DNA from: Gammaproteobacteria bacterium
GTDB taxonomy: Bacteria; Pseudomonadota; Gammaproteobacteria; UBA6429; Thiohalophilaceae
Assembly (NCBI GenBank): GCA_016125505.1
Contig: WGLP01000002.1
Coordinates: 248,001-312,000, forward strand
Length of the DNA: 64,000 nt
Direction: 5' to 3'
The notes under the pieces were generated by a model. The model ran no database searches, was not told the DNA's origin, and worked only from the letters and a program-made list of their open reading frames with translations. Below are positions 1-8,992 of the stretch, one piece after another. The stretch's first letter is position 1; each line of letters opens with the position of its first letter. The position numbers and the translations under genes are program-made.

Positions 1-665
1 AACTCCGCGGCATCGATCACGCCGCGTTGCAGGGCGGGAAAGATTTCACCGCCGGGCAGCAGCTTGACGCTGACACCGAGCTGTTCATAGACCTTGCCTG
101 CGAGCCCCGGGATTCGCATGCGCAGACCCTTGAAGTCATCGATGCTGTTGATCGGTTTGCGGAACCAGCCGGTCATTTGCATCCCGGTGTTGCCGGCGGC
201 GAAGGCCTTGAGCCCGAACGGCGCATACAGCTCATCCCACAAGGCCTGACCGCCACCTTGTGACAGCCAGGCGTTGGTACCCAGCACATCCATCCCAAAC
301 GGGACGTTGGTAAAGAACTGCGCGGCAAACGACTTGCCGGCCCAGAAATAGGCGTTGGCCCAGTTCATATCCACCGTGCCCTCGCGTACGGCATCAAAGC
401 CGCCCAGGGCCGGGATCAACGCGCCCGCCGCAAAAAATTTGATCTTGATGCGGCCACCGGACATGGCCTCGACGCGTTCGATGAAATCCGTCGCGCTACC
501 CGGGCCGGTCGTATAGAAAGGTGAACCCGGCGGATACGCACTGGTCATTTTCAGGTGATAGGTCTTCTTTGAATCGGCACGGACAATCGCCGGCGCGGAC
601 AAGGTACCTGCAGCGGCGGCTGCGGCCAGACCTTGTTTGAGAAATTTTCTGCGTTCGTGACTCAT
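1..665 (-). CDS. TRAP transporter solute-binding protein (DctP family), 3' end outside window
   Basis: Reading leftward from an ATG at 665, about 221 residues are visible before the window edge cuts the gene. The N-terminus has a twin-arginine motif (HERRKFLKQG) followed by an alanine-rich hydrophobic stretch, so export is probably by the Tat pathway. The mature part fits the DctP/TakP family: a start like KKTYHLKMTSAYPPGSPFY, then a GGFDAVREGTVDM segment, and later a stretch resembling the family's ligand-contact region (FKGLRMRIPG). Such proteins bind organic or keto acids in the periplasm and hand them to a DctQ/DctM membrane pair, which would lie beyond the left edge. GAGGA seven bases before the ATG supports the start. 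The substrate cannot be read from the sequence. Confidence 0.88.
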   Translation of the reverse strand, partial: MSHERRKFLKQGLAAAAAAGTLSAPAIVRADSKKTYHLKMTSAYPPGSPFYTTGPGSATDFIERVEAMSGGRIKIKFFAAGALIPALGGFDAVREGTVDMNWANAYFWAGKSFAAQFFTNVPFGMDVLGTNAWLSQGGGQALWDELYAPFGLKAFAAGNTGMQMTGWFRKPINSIDDFKGLRMRIPGLAGKVYEQLGVSVKLLPGGEIFPALQRGVIDAAE

Positions 666-1240
666 GCTGCTTTCCTCACGTCTCATTGCAATGTGGGTCT
701 TTCACACGGCTGTCCCGCCGGCGATAACGACGAATGTCAATGGCGTTCCCTGTCATTGTGTTTTTGTTGATAGCAACACACATGCCAGTGGCCGTTTTTG
801 TGAAGTAACCGCATGATATTTATAGGATGTGTACTGCAAACCGTGGCGAGCATCCGGGTTTACAAACGGTTTTATCGCACCAAGCTAGCGCCCTGTGTCG
901 CTGCGACGAATGTCAGCCGAAATGAATGCAATCAGGCGGAATATGTGCACATGTCAACCCTGAAAAACCGTTTCTCGATTTAATGTTTAGCCGTAGCCGC
1001 GGTGACTGAACAAATGGTCAGACGATGCGGATTTCGCATGGCACCATTACTGTGCAAAATTTCCCGGTTGCGCCATCTACGCGCGCACGCTTTGCCGGAC
1101 CTGACAATCGGCAGTCTGCGCGGATATCGCCGGTTTGGCATGTTTTCAGGTAAATAGCCGACGCGATGGTCGCGCCAAAACCTCTGGCACGATAGCTGCT
1201 ATTGCAGATAGGCGCATTTGCATTTGGAGAACTTCAGAAC
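666..1240. other. Divergent intergenic region, no gene seen
   Basis: This 575-bp stretch separates the leftward TRAP receptor gene from the rightward Lrp/AsnC gene and should hold both promoters. I see no convincing coding frame, RNA gene or strong hairpin, and no promoter hexamers I would stand behind. An Lrp-type operator here is plausible, but I could not pick one out. Confidence 0.5.
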
Positions 1241-1687
1241 ATGAATCCGTTGGATACCAAGATACTGGGCTTGTTGATCAAGGACGGCCGTGCGTCCTTT
1301 GCGGAGATTGCGCGCATGTTGGGTATCTCCCGTGCCCATGCGCGCGAACGTGTCACCAAGCTCATGGAGGACGGGGTTATCGAACAATTCACCGCCGTGG
1401 TGAACCCGGAGAAGCTCGGCAAGGCGGTCTCGGCCTTTTTTGATATCAAAGTGGCGCCGCAGGGTATTAACGAAATTGCCAGCTCGCTTTCGCAACAGCC
1501 GGAGGTCATCAGTCTGTATGTGATGAACGATATGCAGAGTCTGCACATGCATACCTTGACGGAAGACATGGATGTGCTGGAGCGCTTTGCGCAGGAAAAC
1601 CTGTTCGCGCGCGAGCATATTCAAAGCGTGGATTGTAAAACGCTGTTAAGCCGCTTGAAGCATCGCCGCGGCGGACCAAGACTGTAG
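1241..1687 (+). CDS. Lrp/AsnC family transcriptional regulator
   Basis: This 148-residue protein has the classic Lrp/AsnC order. The N-terminal helix-turn-helix starts NPLDTKILGLLIKDGRASFA and continues through ARMLGISRAHARERVTKL, and an RAM-type alpha/beta ligand-binding domain follows. The family forms dimers or octamers that sense amino acids or other small molecules. I chose the ATG at 1241 because GGAG lies 11 bases upstream and homologues begin at the LDxxDxxIL-like segment; an in-frame TTG at 1202 would add 13 unlikely residues. It lies divergent to the TRAP receptor gene, so it may control that operon. This is inferred from position only. Confidence 0.9.
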   Translation: MNPLDTKILGLLIKDGRASFAEIARMLGISRAHARERVTKLMEDGVIEQFTAVVNPEKLGKAVSAFFDIKVAPQGINEIASSLSQQPEVISLYVMNDMQSLHMHTLTEDMDVLERFAQENLFAREHIQSVDCKTLLSRLKHRRGGPRL

Positions 1688-2005
1688 TCATTTCTGGTTT
1701 TATCTACCGAAGGTAAATGCACTTGCATTCATCGAGGTGACTGCGGTGGATGGTGATGCGCACTATAGCCACATTTTTTTCAATGGGTAACACGCAGTAT
1801 AATCTGATGAATGTTATCAAGATGGCAGCAATGCAGTTTTAATCCGACATCAAAACCCTCTGTAACGACTAATGCGTAAACATCAGTGCGAATAGGATCG
1901 TGTGTATCACAAGTTTGATTTAGCCTGTCTAGACAATAATTTGAAATAGTGCTAAACCCACTATGGGTTACATAACATTAACATCGAACTGGAGGGTAAT
2001 CCCTT
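1688..2005. other. Intergenic leader of the DUF3015 gene
   Basis: This 318-bp AT-richer gap holds no coding frame I believe in. Near its 3' end, AACCCACTATGGGTT (about 1954-1968) can form a short hairpin. The strong ribosome binding site GGAGG at 1992-1996 belongs to the gene at 2006. A promoter must be present, but I cannot place its boxes with confidence. Confidence 0.45.
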
Positions 2006-2485
2006 ATGAAAAAATACGTTATGGTTGCGATCCTGGCAGGTCTTGCGAGTCACGCTTATGCAGACAGCAATAACGTCGGATGTGGTTGGGGTTCCATGGT
2101 ATTTGATGGTAAGTCCGACAAACCTTCTCAAATAATGGCAGCGACGACTAATGGTACCTTCGGTAACCAGACCTTCGGTATCAGCTCAGGCACGGCAGGT
2201 TGTGCGGAAAATGCCACAGTTAAAAGTTATGCTGCTGTATCCACGTTTATGACGGCGAACATTGATAAAGTCGCTCACGACATGGCCGTCGGTAAAGGTG
2301 AATCTCTGAACACCCTGGCTTCTCTCATGGGAATGTCCGACCAGGACAAAGTTGCATTCTCCAGCATGGTGAAAAAGAATTTCGCCGTCATTTTCCCCAG
2401 CACCAGCACCACCAGTGAACAGGCACTGCAGGCGCTTTCCGGGTTGATGTCAAAAGACGCCCGTCTGGCGCAATATACCGTATAA
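2006..2485 (+). CDS. DUF3015 family exported protein
   Basis: This is a 159-residue protein with a clear Sec signal peptide (MKKYVMVAILAGLASHAYA, cleavage near residue 19). The mature start, NNVGCGWGSMVF, has the family's conserved Cys-Gly-Trp-Gly pattern. A second cysteine follows at SSGTAGC, so a disulfide is possible in the periplasm. The GTFGNQTFGISSGT segment is typical of DUF3015. The function of the family is unknown. A strong ribosome site (GGAGG) precedes the start, and an excellent intrinsic terminator directly follows the stop, so this is a single-gene transcript. Confidence 0.88.
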   Translation: MKKYVMVAILAGLASHAYADSNNVGCGWGSMVFDGKSDKPSQIMAATTNGTFGNQTFGISSGTAGCAENATVKSYAAVSTFMTANIDKVAHDMAVGKGESLNTLASLMGMSDQDKVAFSSMVKKNFAVIFPSTSTTSEQALQALSGLMSKDARLAQYTV

Positions 2486-2505
2486 CATTTCGTACGGCGG
2501 TAAAC

Positions 2506-2539
2506 GCCCGGCAGGTTTCGCTACCTGCCGGGCATTTTG
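2506..2539 (+). terminator. Rho-independent terminator of the DUF3015 gene
   Basis: A perfect 11-bp stem (GCCCGGCAGGT at 2506-2516 with ACCTGCCGGGC at 2523-2533) closes a six-base loop and is followed by ATTTTGTTGT. It lies 20 bp after the stop codon at 2485. Confidence 0.92.
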
Positions 2540-2563
2540 TTGTCAGTCATTTCTATCATTCGC

Positions 2564-4471
2564 ATGCTAAAAACGCTGACGTACGCTTGCATTTGTTGGA
2601 GCGTGTCACATCTTGCCTTTGCTGAAGTTTCTCCCGTCCAACAGTGGATTAATAAGGCTCATCAATTACAACTAGCTGATTCACTGCAATGGATGAGCCT
2701 GGTCCATTATCGACCGAATACGATTCGATCAGGCTATACGAGTTTCGCCAGCGGACGTGAATTCTTTCTCGCGGAAAACGGACGAGTCGACCCGCAGGCG
2801 GAGCTGGATGCAACGCTGAATGCGATTGCCTTGCCAGTGACGTCGGATCCCGATACGCATGCGCAATGTCGGTTTGTGGCGAGGTTCCACTGGCTGCAGC
2901 AGGTACTGGCGATTCCTGATGAGCAACTGCCGGCAGTGAGGTGCGCTGCATTCGAACAGTGGTATCACAATATCAACCCGGCGCGGGTGACCCTGGTGTT
3001 TCCTTCCGCCTATATCGATAATCCTTCTTCGATGTTCGGGCATACGTTATTGCGCATCGATCCGCCGCAAGATCAATCCAGCACGGCACTGACGAGTTAT
3101 TCCATCAGTTATGCCGCGGAGACAACGGAATTCAACGGCCTGGTGTTCGCCATCCGCGGCCTGACCGGTGGCTACAAGGGCTATTTCAGTATTCAGCGCT
3201 ATTACGACAAGGTCAACGAGTACAGCGACCTGGAGAATCGTGATATCTGGGAATATGAATTGAAATTCACACCCGCCGAGCTCCGGCGCATGATGGAACA
3301 TGCCTGGGAACTGCACAAGATCGCGTTTGATTATTATTTCCTGGATGAGAATTGTTCCTTTCAGTTGTTGGCGCTGCTGGATGCGGCGCGGCCGAGCATG
3401 CGGCTGACAGCGGAATTTCCACTGGAAGTGATCCCCGTGGATACCATCCGGGCAGTACTCAAACAGCACGATATCCTGGCACGGGTTCAATACCGGCCTG
3501 CCAGCAGAACCAATCTTGCTTACTGGCTACATCGCCTGGCGGTGCCCCAGCAGGACTGGATCCTGGATTACACCCAATCGAATGCCTCACTGCAGGATGC
3601 GCGACTGACTTTGTTGCCCATGCGTACGCAGGCAGAGGTCCTGGATGTCGCCTATGAATATGTTCAGTACCAGTACCGCCGCCGCATCCTGCCACGCAAA
3701 GACAGTGCGGCAAAATCGCTGGAACTTCTGACCCGGCGCAGCGAGATCAAAGACACAGAACCACTACCCGCTGCGCCAAAGCCGGCAACCCGACCCGACC
3801 AGGGTCATTTATCCTCACGCATACTCCTGGGGTACGGCGAGCTGGCGGGACAGGGCTTTACACAATTTACCTGGCGACCGGCCTATCACGATCTGCTCGA
3901 TAACGATCAGGGGCATGTGGCGGGCTCGCAGATCAACTTTCTCGATGTGGTATTGCGCAAATACAATGCCGAGAACGCCACCCAGCTCGAGCGTCTGACG
4001 CTGATTAATATCTTTTCGATTACGCCGACCAATCGATTTTTTCATGCCCTGTCCTGGCATTTCAGTACCGGTTTCGAACGGCTGAATATCGACCCGGACC
4101 CGCTTAAACGTAACCTTACGTATACAGTGAACGGTGGGGCAGGGTATACCGCAAGATTATCCCCGGACTTGCGTGTCTATGGCATGCTGGATGCGAGTGC
4201 TATCATTCACCATGAATATACCAATTCCCTGGCCATAGGGCTGGGGGCGCGTACAGGGATGCTTTGGCAGATCACGCCATGGTGGAAACTGCATCTGGAG
4301 GGCAAGGCCGTATCGATGCAGTATCATGCCGATCGGATATTGCAGTCCGTGCAGATCGGTCAGAGTATGGCGCTTGGCCGTAACAATGCATTGCGTCTGA
4401 ACTGGACACGCGCAGGCGAAAAGGACCACTTGTCCAGCGAAATTCTGCTGAGCTGGAATCATTATTACTGA
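2564..4471 (+). CDS. DUF4105 domain protein, exported
   Basis: The product is about 635 residues. The ATG at 2564 gives a clean signal peptide (MLKTLTYACICWSVSHLAFA); the frame stays open to a TTG at 2537, but that start would overlap the preceding terminator. The central part carries DUF4105 hallmarks: SAYIDNPSSMFGHTLLRI, YSISYAAET, then RDIWEYELKFTPAELRRMMEHAWEL and the FDYYFLDENCSFQLLALLDAARP stretch with its conserved Asn-Cys-Ser. The C-terminal 200 residues look like alternating strands ending in an aromatic residue, as in an outer-membrane barrel. The biochemical role is unknown; the conserved His and Cys have suggested a peptidase-like fold. Its stop overlaps the next start (TGATG), so the two are translationally coupled. 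Confidence 0.85.
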   Translation: MLKTLTYACICWSVSHLAFAEVSPVQQWINKAHQLQLADSLQWMSLVHYRPNTIRSGYTSFASGREFFLAENGRVDPQAELDATLNAIALPVTSDPDTHAQCRFVARFHWLQQVLAIPDEQLPAVRCAAFEQWYHNINPARVTLVFPSAYIDNPSSMFGHTLLRIDPPQDQSSTALTSYSISYAAETTEFNGLVFAIRGLTGGYKGYFSIQRYYDKVNEYSDLENRDIWEYELKFTPAELRRMMEHAWELHKIAFDYYFLDENCSFQLLALLDAARPSMRLTAEFPLEVIPVDTIRAVLKQHDILARVQYRPASRTNLAYWLHRLAVPQQDWILDYTQSNASLQDARLTLLPMRTQAEVLDVAYEYVQYQYRRRILPRKDSAAKSLELLTRRSEIKDTEPLPAAPKPATRPDQGHLSSRILLGYGELAGQGFTQFTWRPAYHDLLDNDQGHVAGSQINFLDVVLRKYNAENATQLERLTLINIFSITPTNRFFHALSWHFSTGFERLNIDPDPLKRNLTYTVNGGAGYTARLSPDLRVYGMLDASAIIHHEYTNSLAIGLGARTGMLWQITPWWKLHLEGKAVSMQYHADRILQSVQIGQSMALGRNNALRLNWTRAGEKDHLSSEILLSWNHYY

Positions 4472-5298
4472 TGAAACGGCTAGTCTATATATTCAGTCTG
4501 GTGTTGTGTCTGTCCGGTTGTACCAGCATCGTTTTTCAGCCGGATAAAAAGACCTATGTCACCCCGCAGATGTTAAAACTGACGGGTGAAGATGTATATT
4601 TTCACTCCGGCGACAGTCTGCTCCACGGCTGGTGGCTGCACGCCAAACAACCGGCGAAAGGCACGGTGTTATTCGTGCACGGCAATGCGCAAAATATCAG
4701 TACGCACATTGCCAGCGTCTACTGGTTGCCGGCGGAGGGCTACGATGTCTTTCTGTTCGATTACCGTGGATATGGTCTGTCCCAGGGGGAGCCCGATCTG
4801 CCCGGCGTGCACCAGGATTATGCGGCGGCACTGGATTACCTATTCAAACGGCCGGGTGCCAATACAAAGAATGTATTTGTGTTTGGGCAAAGCCTCGGCG
4901 CCGCGGTAGCACTGGTGGGTACCGACACCTCAGCGTACAAATCCCGCTTGCATGCGGTCATCGTTGAGGGTGCCTTTACCAGCTATCGCAGTGTGGCACG
5001 GGAAAAGCTCGCCAGCCACTGGCTCACGTGGGTGTTGCAATGGCCCCTATCGTTAACTATCGATGACGACTATCAGCCGGTGGATCATATTGCCGGTATT
5101 AGCCCGACCCCGGTTCTGTTGATCCATAGCGAACAGGATGAGGTTATTCCGTATCATAATGCCCTCGAGTTATACAAGGCAGCGCATGAGCCAAAGAGTT
5201 TGTGGACCCTGAAGAATGTTGCGCACATTCAAGCGTTTAACAAACCGGAAAATCGGAAACGATTGCTCGAATATCTTGAGGCGCATCTCGCCAGATAA
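4471..5298 (+). CDS. Alpha/beta hydrolase lipoprotein
   Basis: A 275-residue protein with a lipobox (LVLCLSGCTS), so it is probably anchored to a membrane on the periplasmic side. The alpha/beta hydrolase core is complete. An oxyanion-type segment lies at GTVLFVHGNAQN, the nucleophile elbow GQSLG at VFVFGQSLGAAVAL, an acid at HSEQDEVIPYHNA, and the catalytic-type histidine in LKNVAHIQAF. These match the BEM46/YfhR-like serine hydrolases. The substrate is unknown, perhaps an ester in the envelope. It overlaps the DUF4105 gene by one base, which points to a shared role. Confidence 0.85.
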   Translation: MKRLVYIFSLVLCLSGCTSIVFQPDKKTYVTPQMLKLTGEDVYFHSGDSLLHGWWLHAKQPAKGTVLFVHGNAQNISTHIASVYWLPAEGYDVFLFDYRGYGLSQGEPDLPGVHQDYAAALDYLFKRPGANTKNVFVFGQSLGAAVALVGTDTSAYKSRLHAVIVEGAFTSYRSVAREKLASHWLTWVLQWPLSLTIDDDYQPVDHIAGISPTPVLLIHSEQDEVIPYHNALELYKAAHEPKSLWTLKNVAHIQAFNKPENRKRLLEYLEAHLAR

Positions 5299-5425
5299 TT
5301 CAGTACCAAACGCAGCAAAATTATTGCCGCGATCACCGAAGTGACACGCCGGCGTCACGTCTTCGTCATATTCGCTTTTTACTCTGCGCAAGCTATCCAT
5401 AAAATAAACATGTGTTTATTATCGT

Positions 5426-6415
5426 ATGACGAAAAAGATTTTGCTCGTCCGTTTCAGTTCGATTGGGGATATTGTACTGACCACGCCCGTGATGCGCGCC
5501 ATCAAGACGCAATACAACGATGGCGATGTCGAACTGCATTATCTGACAAAATCGGTATTTACTCCTGTCCTGGGCGCGAATCCGTATCTGGATCGTTTGT
5601 TCACGCTCGAGCGTAATGTCGCGGAAGTTGCAGATGTGCTGCGTCGGCAGCAGTACGACTACATTATTGATCTGCACAACAACCTGCGATCCTGGCAGGT
5701 GAAACGGGCCCTGAGTCGGCCCACGTATACACTGGACAAACTGGACCTGCGCCGGCTTTTGTATATCCGTTGCAAAATCAATCTGCTCCCCAACAAGCAT
5801 ATTGTGGAGCGTTATCTGGACGTGGCGCGCCCCCTTGGCATCGTCAATGATGGCTGTGGCCTGGATTATTTTCTGCGGCCGCAGGATGAGATCAATCTTC
5901 AGAGTCTGCCAGTTACGCATCGTCATGGTTACGTTGCCATCGTGATCGGCGGCAAACACGCCGGTAAACTCTACCCGGTACAACAGCTGGTCCAGGTCTG
6001 CCGGCAATTGCAGGAGCCGGTTGTGTTATTGGGTGGTCGGGAAGATCAGCAGCGTGGTGATTCGATTGTAGCGCAAGTGGGCGCGAGGGTATTCAACGCC
6101 TGTGGCCGCTACTCCCTGAATCAATCCGCCGCGCTGGTGCGGGACGCGCGGTATGTGATCAGTAACGATACCGGCCTGATGCACATCGCCACTGCATTCA
6201 AGAAACGCATTATCTCCTTGTGGGGGGCAACGGTACCGGAGTTCGGGATGTATCCGTATTTGCCGGGCGAGGGTTCGCAGATCCTCGAGGCCCAGAGTCC
6301 GCAACGTCCTTATTCCAAACATGGCGACAAGGCGCTGTTTCGTTCGCCGTACGCCTGCTGGACCGGCCTGGAGCCGGAAAAGATCATTCTTGCCGCCCAG
6401 GGCGGCATTCGTTAA
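5426..6415 (+). CDS. Glycosyltransferase family 9 (heptosyltransferase-like)
   Basis: This 329-residue protein starts with the GT9 signature KKILLVRFSSIGDIVLTTPV and ends with the C-terminal Rossmann features NDTGLMHIATAFKKRIISLWG. Members transfer ADP-heptose to the LPS core in the cytoplasm. The exact acceptor (inner core I, II or III, or a non-LPS glycan) cannot be told. Only 24 bp separate it from the sulfotransferase-like gene, suggesting one transcript that builds or decorates a surface polysaccharide. No other LPS-core genes are nearby. Confidence 0.85.
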   Translation: MTKKILLVRFSSIGDIVLTTPVMRAIKTQYNDGDVELHYLTKSVFTPVLGANPYLDRLFTLERNVAEVADVLRRQQYDYIIDLHNNLRSWQVKRALSRPTYTLDKLDLRRLLYIRCKINLLPNKHIVERYLDVARPLGIVNDGCGLDYFLRPQDEINLQSLPVTHRHGYVAIVIGGKHAGKLYPVQQLVQVCRQLQEPVVLLGGREDQQRGDSIVAQVGARVFNACGRYSLNQSAALVRDARYVISNDTGLMHIATAFKKRIISLWGATVPEFGMYPYLPGEGSQILEAQSPQRPYSKHGDKALFRSPYACWTGLEPEKIILAAQGGIR

Positions 6416-6439
6416 TTCTTTACATATGTTATTTCTGCA

Positions 6440-7267
6440 ATGACTGACACAACTTCCACGAAACAAGTCTATTTTCACGTGGGCCTGGGTAAGACCGGCA
6501 CGACTTATCTACAGTATGAGTTCTTTCCCAGACTCAAGGGCATCCACTATATCCAGCGTACCCGTTATCAGCGCGCGCACGAGATCATTTCGCGCACACA
6601 ATATCCGCGCTATCTGGTCTCGCGGGAATTCGACCAGCAATTGCCGCAAGAGGTGGCGAAATTCTCCCGCCACTATCCCGATGCCAGAGTGATTATCGTG
6701 TTACGTCGACACGACGGCTGGATCGCCTCGCAATACCGGCGCTTTGCCAAGAATGGTATTCATGTCGACTTCGAACAGTTTTTCGATATCGACCACGACC
6801 AGGGGCTGTGGAAGCAGGCCGATCTCAATTTCATGGCCAAGCTGAGAGTCATCGAATCCCATTTTGGCCACAAGCCCCTGGTATTGTTCCAGGAAGATCT
6901 GAAACAGGATCCCTATGGATTTTTCGATAGTATCGCGGCGTATACCGGGGCGAGTTATGCCAGAGACGCAATCTCGCTGGACGCCGTGCATACGTCGTAT
7001 AGCGACAAGCAACTCAAGGCGGTGCGCAAACTGAGCAGGTATCTGTTTCCGGTGAGCGAGGCCCATTCCCGCAAGACCTTGCGTGGCTGGTTGCAGTGGC
7101 GGCGTATTCAGTTGACGTCATACGCCATCATGTATCCGGCACGTCTGCTGCCGGATGCCTGGTTCAATAATGTCGAGTTGATCCCGCAGACACAACTGAA
7201 CAAGATCCGTGATCACTTTGCCGACGATTGGGCACAATGCCGCGCTTATGCACGCCGTGCTTGTTGA
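6440..7267 (+). CDS. Sulfotransferase family protein
   Basis: The 275-residue product opens with VYFHVGLGKTGTTYLQYEF, the PAPS 5'-phosphosulfate-binding loop of sulfotransferases. A second element, RVIIVLRRHDGWIASQYRRF, matches the 3'-phosphate-binding region (Arg and Ser positions). Such enzymes move a sulfuryl group from PAPS to a carbohydrate or other acceptor. It lies directly downstream of the GT9 gene, so a sulfated surface glycan is a reasonable guess, though the acceptor is unknown. The bidirectional terminator overlaps the end of this gene. Confidence 0.78.
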   Translation: MTDTTSTKQVYFHVGLGKTGTTYLQYEFFPRLKGIHYIQRTRYQRAHEIISRTQYPRYLVSREFDQQLPQEVAKFSRHYPDARVIIVLRRHDGWIASQYRRFAKNGIHVDFEQFFDIDHDQGLWKQADLNFMAKLRVIESHFGHKPLVLFQEDLKQDPYGFFDSIAAYTGASYARDAISLDAVHTSYSDKQLKAVRKLSRYLFPVSEAHSRKTLRGWLQWRRIQLTSYAIMYPARLLPDAWFNNVELIPQTQLNKIRDHFADDWAQCRAYARRAC

Positions 7268-7307
7268 ATAAAAATGCCGGCGTGATTCGATGAACCACGC
7301 CGGCATT
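7267..7307 (-). terminator. Intrinsic terminator between convergent genes
   Basis: A perfect 12-bp stem (AATGCCGGCGTG at 7273-7284 with CACGCCGGCATT at 7296-7307) has an 11-base loop. Read leftward it is followed by TTTATTC, so it best serves the glycerophosphodiesterase gene. Read rightward the T-run is weak, but the hairpin can also stop the sulfotransferase transcript. Confidence 0.85.
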
Positions 7308-7318
7308 CTCTAGCATTT

Positions 7319-8575
7319 CTACTTCAAGCCCATGCAATTGGCATAGTAAGTGACGGTCGCGGGCCAATCGGAGAAGATGCCCAGGATACCTACCTTGCGC
7401 GCCAGTACATCCAGAGCCTTGTACATGTCGCTATCCTTCTTGATCGCCTTGCCTTCGGGATCGAACATGTAATACCAGCCGGCCTTCGCCGCACCCTGGC
7501 GTAGATCTGACCGTTCGAAGGTCCAGGTGATGATCTCCAGTCCGGCCTTCTTGATGTCCTTCGCGTAGTCGGAGGGTATCACTTCACCGGCGTCATTGAC
7601 TGCGAGCAGGGCCCACATCGGCGGCGCGAAGATATTGACGCCCTGACGTTTGAGTTCCTGCAGTTCGGCAAGGCTCAGGCGTGGAATCGGTGGCTTGGCG
7701 GTAGGGTCGATGCTGTCAAGATAGACCGCCTGCTTGCCAAAGGCGGGGTCGTTCTTGATCCAGTACAGGATATCGTCCTTGTTGAAGGATTGCGCCCAGA
7801 CGTCCTTGGGCTTGACACCGGCCTCTCTCAGCTCGTCGATAAATTTCTGCGCGTAACCGGCCTGGCTGCCGAAGATCGCATCGACACGGTCCTGATGTTC
7901 GGCGCTTTTGAGTTCGGGCGTGTGTTTCACACCGAGGGCCTTGTTCAGGGCGATGCTCTCGCGGAAGGTCATCACGTGTGCATGACCGGTATAGAGATCG
8001 GTGCGCCAGCTGGCGGTGCCGCCCAGATAACCTTCGGCAGTGGTGGCATTGGGATTACTTGAATCCATTTTGGGTTTGAGTGATTTGAATTCATCTACTG
8101 TCAGATCACTGGTACAGCACTTCGGCGCCGGATTCTGGCCAGGGCCGGTCCACGGCACCGTGCATTCGTTATTCAGATCCGTGGCAACGATGTTGGTGGT
8201 GGTGTGTAGATCGCACTCGCTGTGACGACAGACCAGTTCACCATCCCTGGTGAAGGTCACATCGCACTCGACAATGCCCGCGCCCATGCGTGCACCGCCG
8301 CGATAGGCAGTGTCGGTATGCTCGGGAAAGAGTAATGCACCACCGCGATGGGCGATGGAAAAGTCAGTGCGATAAAACGGCCCGTTCTTGCATTGCAGCA
8401 GGCGGTCTTTCAGCTTGCCTGCGTCCATGCCTTCTACCAGATAAAACGGACGCGGACCGAGTTGGATATTGTCATTCCGCTGGTGATTATCGCGATCATG
8501 CCAGTCGGCATGTGCAGTGTTAACAAGTGATGCGGCCATGATCAAAGCCGCGGGAAGGATCTTGAGTGAATTCAT
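7319..8575 (-). CDS. Glycerophosphodiester phosphodiesterase family protein, exported
   Basis: The 418-residue protein has a signal peptide (MNSLKILPAALIMAASLVNTAHA). Catalytic features of the GDPD TIM barrel are present: FSIAHRGG with the His-Arg pair, FPEHTDTAYRGGARMGAGIVECDVTFTRDG carrying the metal-binding Glu and Asp, then LVCRHSECDL with the second histidine. It should hydrolyse glycerophosphodiesters in the periplasm to glycerol 3-phosphate and an alcohol. It is longer than the E. coli periplasmic enzyme, with a cysteine-rich insert (CTVPWTGPGQNPAPKCC) after the second catalytic histidine. GGGAG eight to ten bases ahead of the ATG supports the start. It appears to be transcribed alone. 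Confidence 0.88.
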   Translation of the reverse strand: MNSLKILPAALIMAASLVNTAHADWHDRDNHQRNDNIQLGPRPFYLVEGMDAGKLKDRLLQCKNGPFYRTDFSIAHRGGALLFPEHTDTAYRGGARMGAGIVECDVTFTRDGELVCRHSECDLHTTTNIVATDLNNECTVPWTGPGQNPAPKCCTSDLTVDEFKSLKPKMDSSNPNATTAEGYLGGTASWRTDLYTGHAHVMTFRESIALNKALGVKHTPELKSAEHQDRVDAIFGSQAGYAQKFIDELREAGVKPKDVWAQSFNKDDILYWIKNDPAFGKQAVYLDSIDPTAKPPIPRLSLAELQELKRQGVNIFAPPMWALLAVNDAGEVIPSDYAKDIKKAGLEIITWTFERSDLRQGAAKAGWYYMFDPEGKAIKKDSDMYKALDVLARKVGILGIFSDWPATVTYYANCMGLK

Positions 8576-8992
8576 GGTTATGCTCCCTGCACGTTATGTT
8601 GCTGTTATGAGTTCCTGCGAACAGAAATGCCTGCGCGCGGTTTCAAAAACTCTGGCACGGCAATATGTCGTTGCAATGGCGATCAGATTGAACTTGTGTG
8701 AAAAAAGTTATGCAGGGATCCTGCACATCAACTGCGCACAGTATTCATCAAGAAGCTTTCAGTAAGGTTTTATGGCACTAATTTGTGTAAGTGAAAGCGC
8801 AAACAGAAATCCGTGTAATGAAATTTACACTGGACCGCGATTGCGATTTTGTGTAGGGTGCTGGCAGGTATTGCTAAGCGTGTTATTTTACTTGCGGATT
8901 GCCAGGGATGTTATCGGTAAGGTCCGCAGTAAAGCTGGATAACAACATAAGAATATAAACCGCTTTATACGCATTACATAAGGGATGGGTAT
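8576..8992. other. Divergent promoter region, no gene seen
   Basis: These 417 bp separate the leftward phosphodiesterase from the rightward TIGR03790-type gene. Local AT content is raised in 8,700-8,990, as expected for promoters. I see no ORF with coding character and no structured RNA. Confidence 0.45.

Noticed and set aside
3047-3490. Long reverse-strand frames inside the DUF4105, RND pump, PutA and fdhA genes
   Set aside because: They are antisense shadows of GC-richer coding DNA with no ribosome sites and no known domains.
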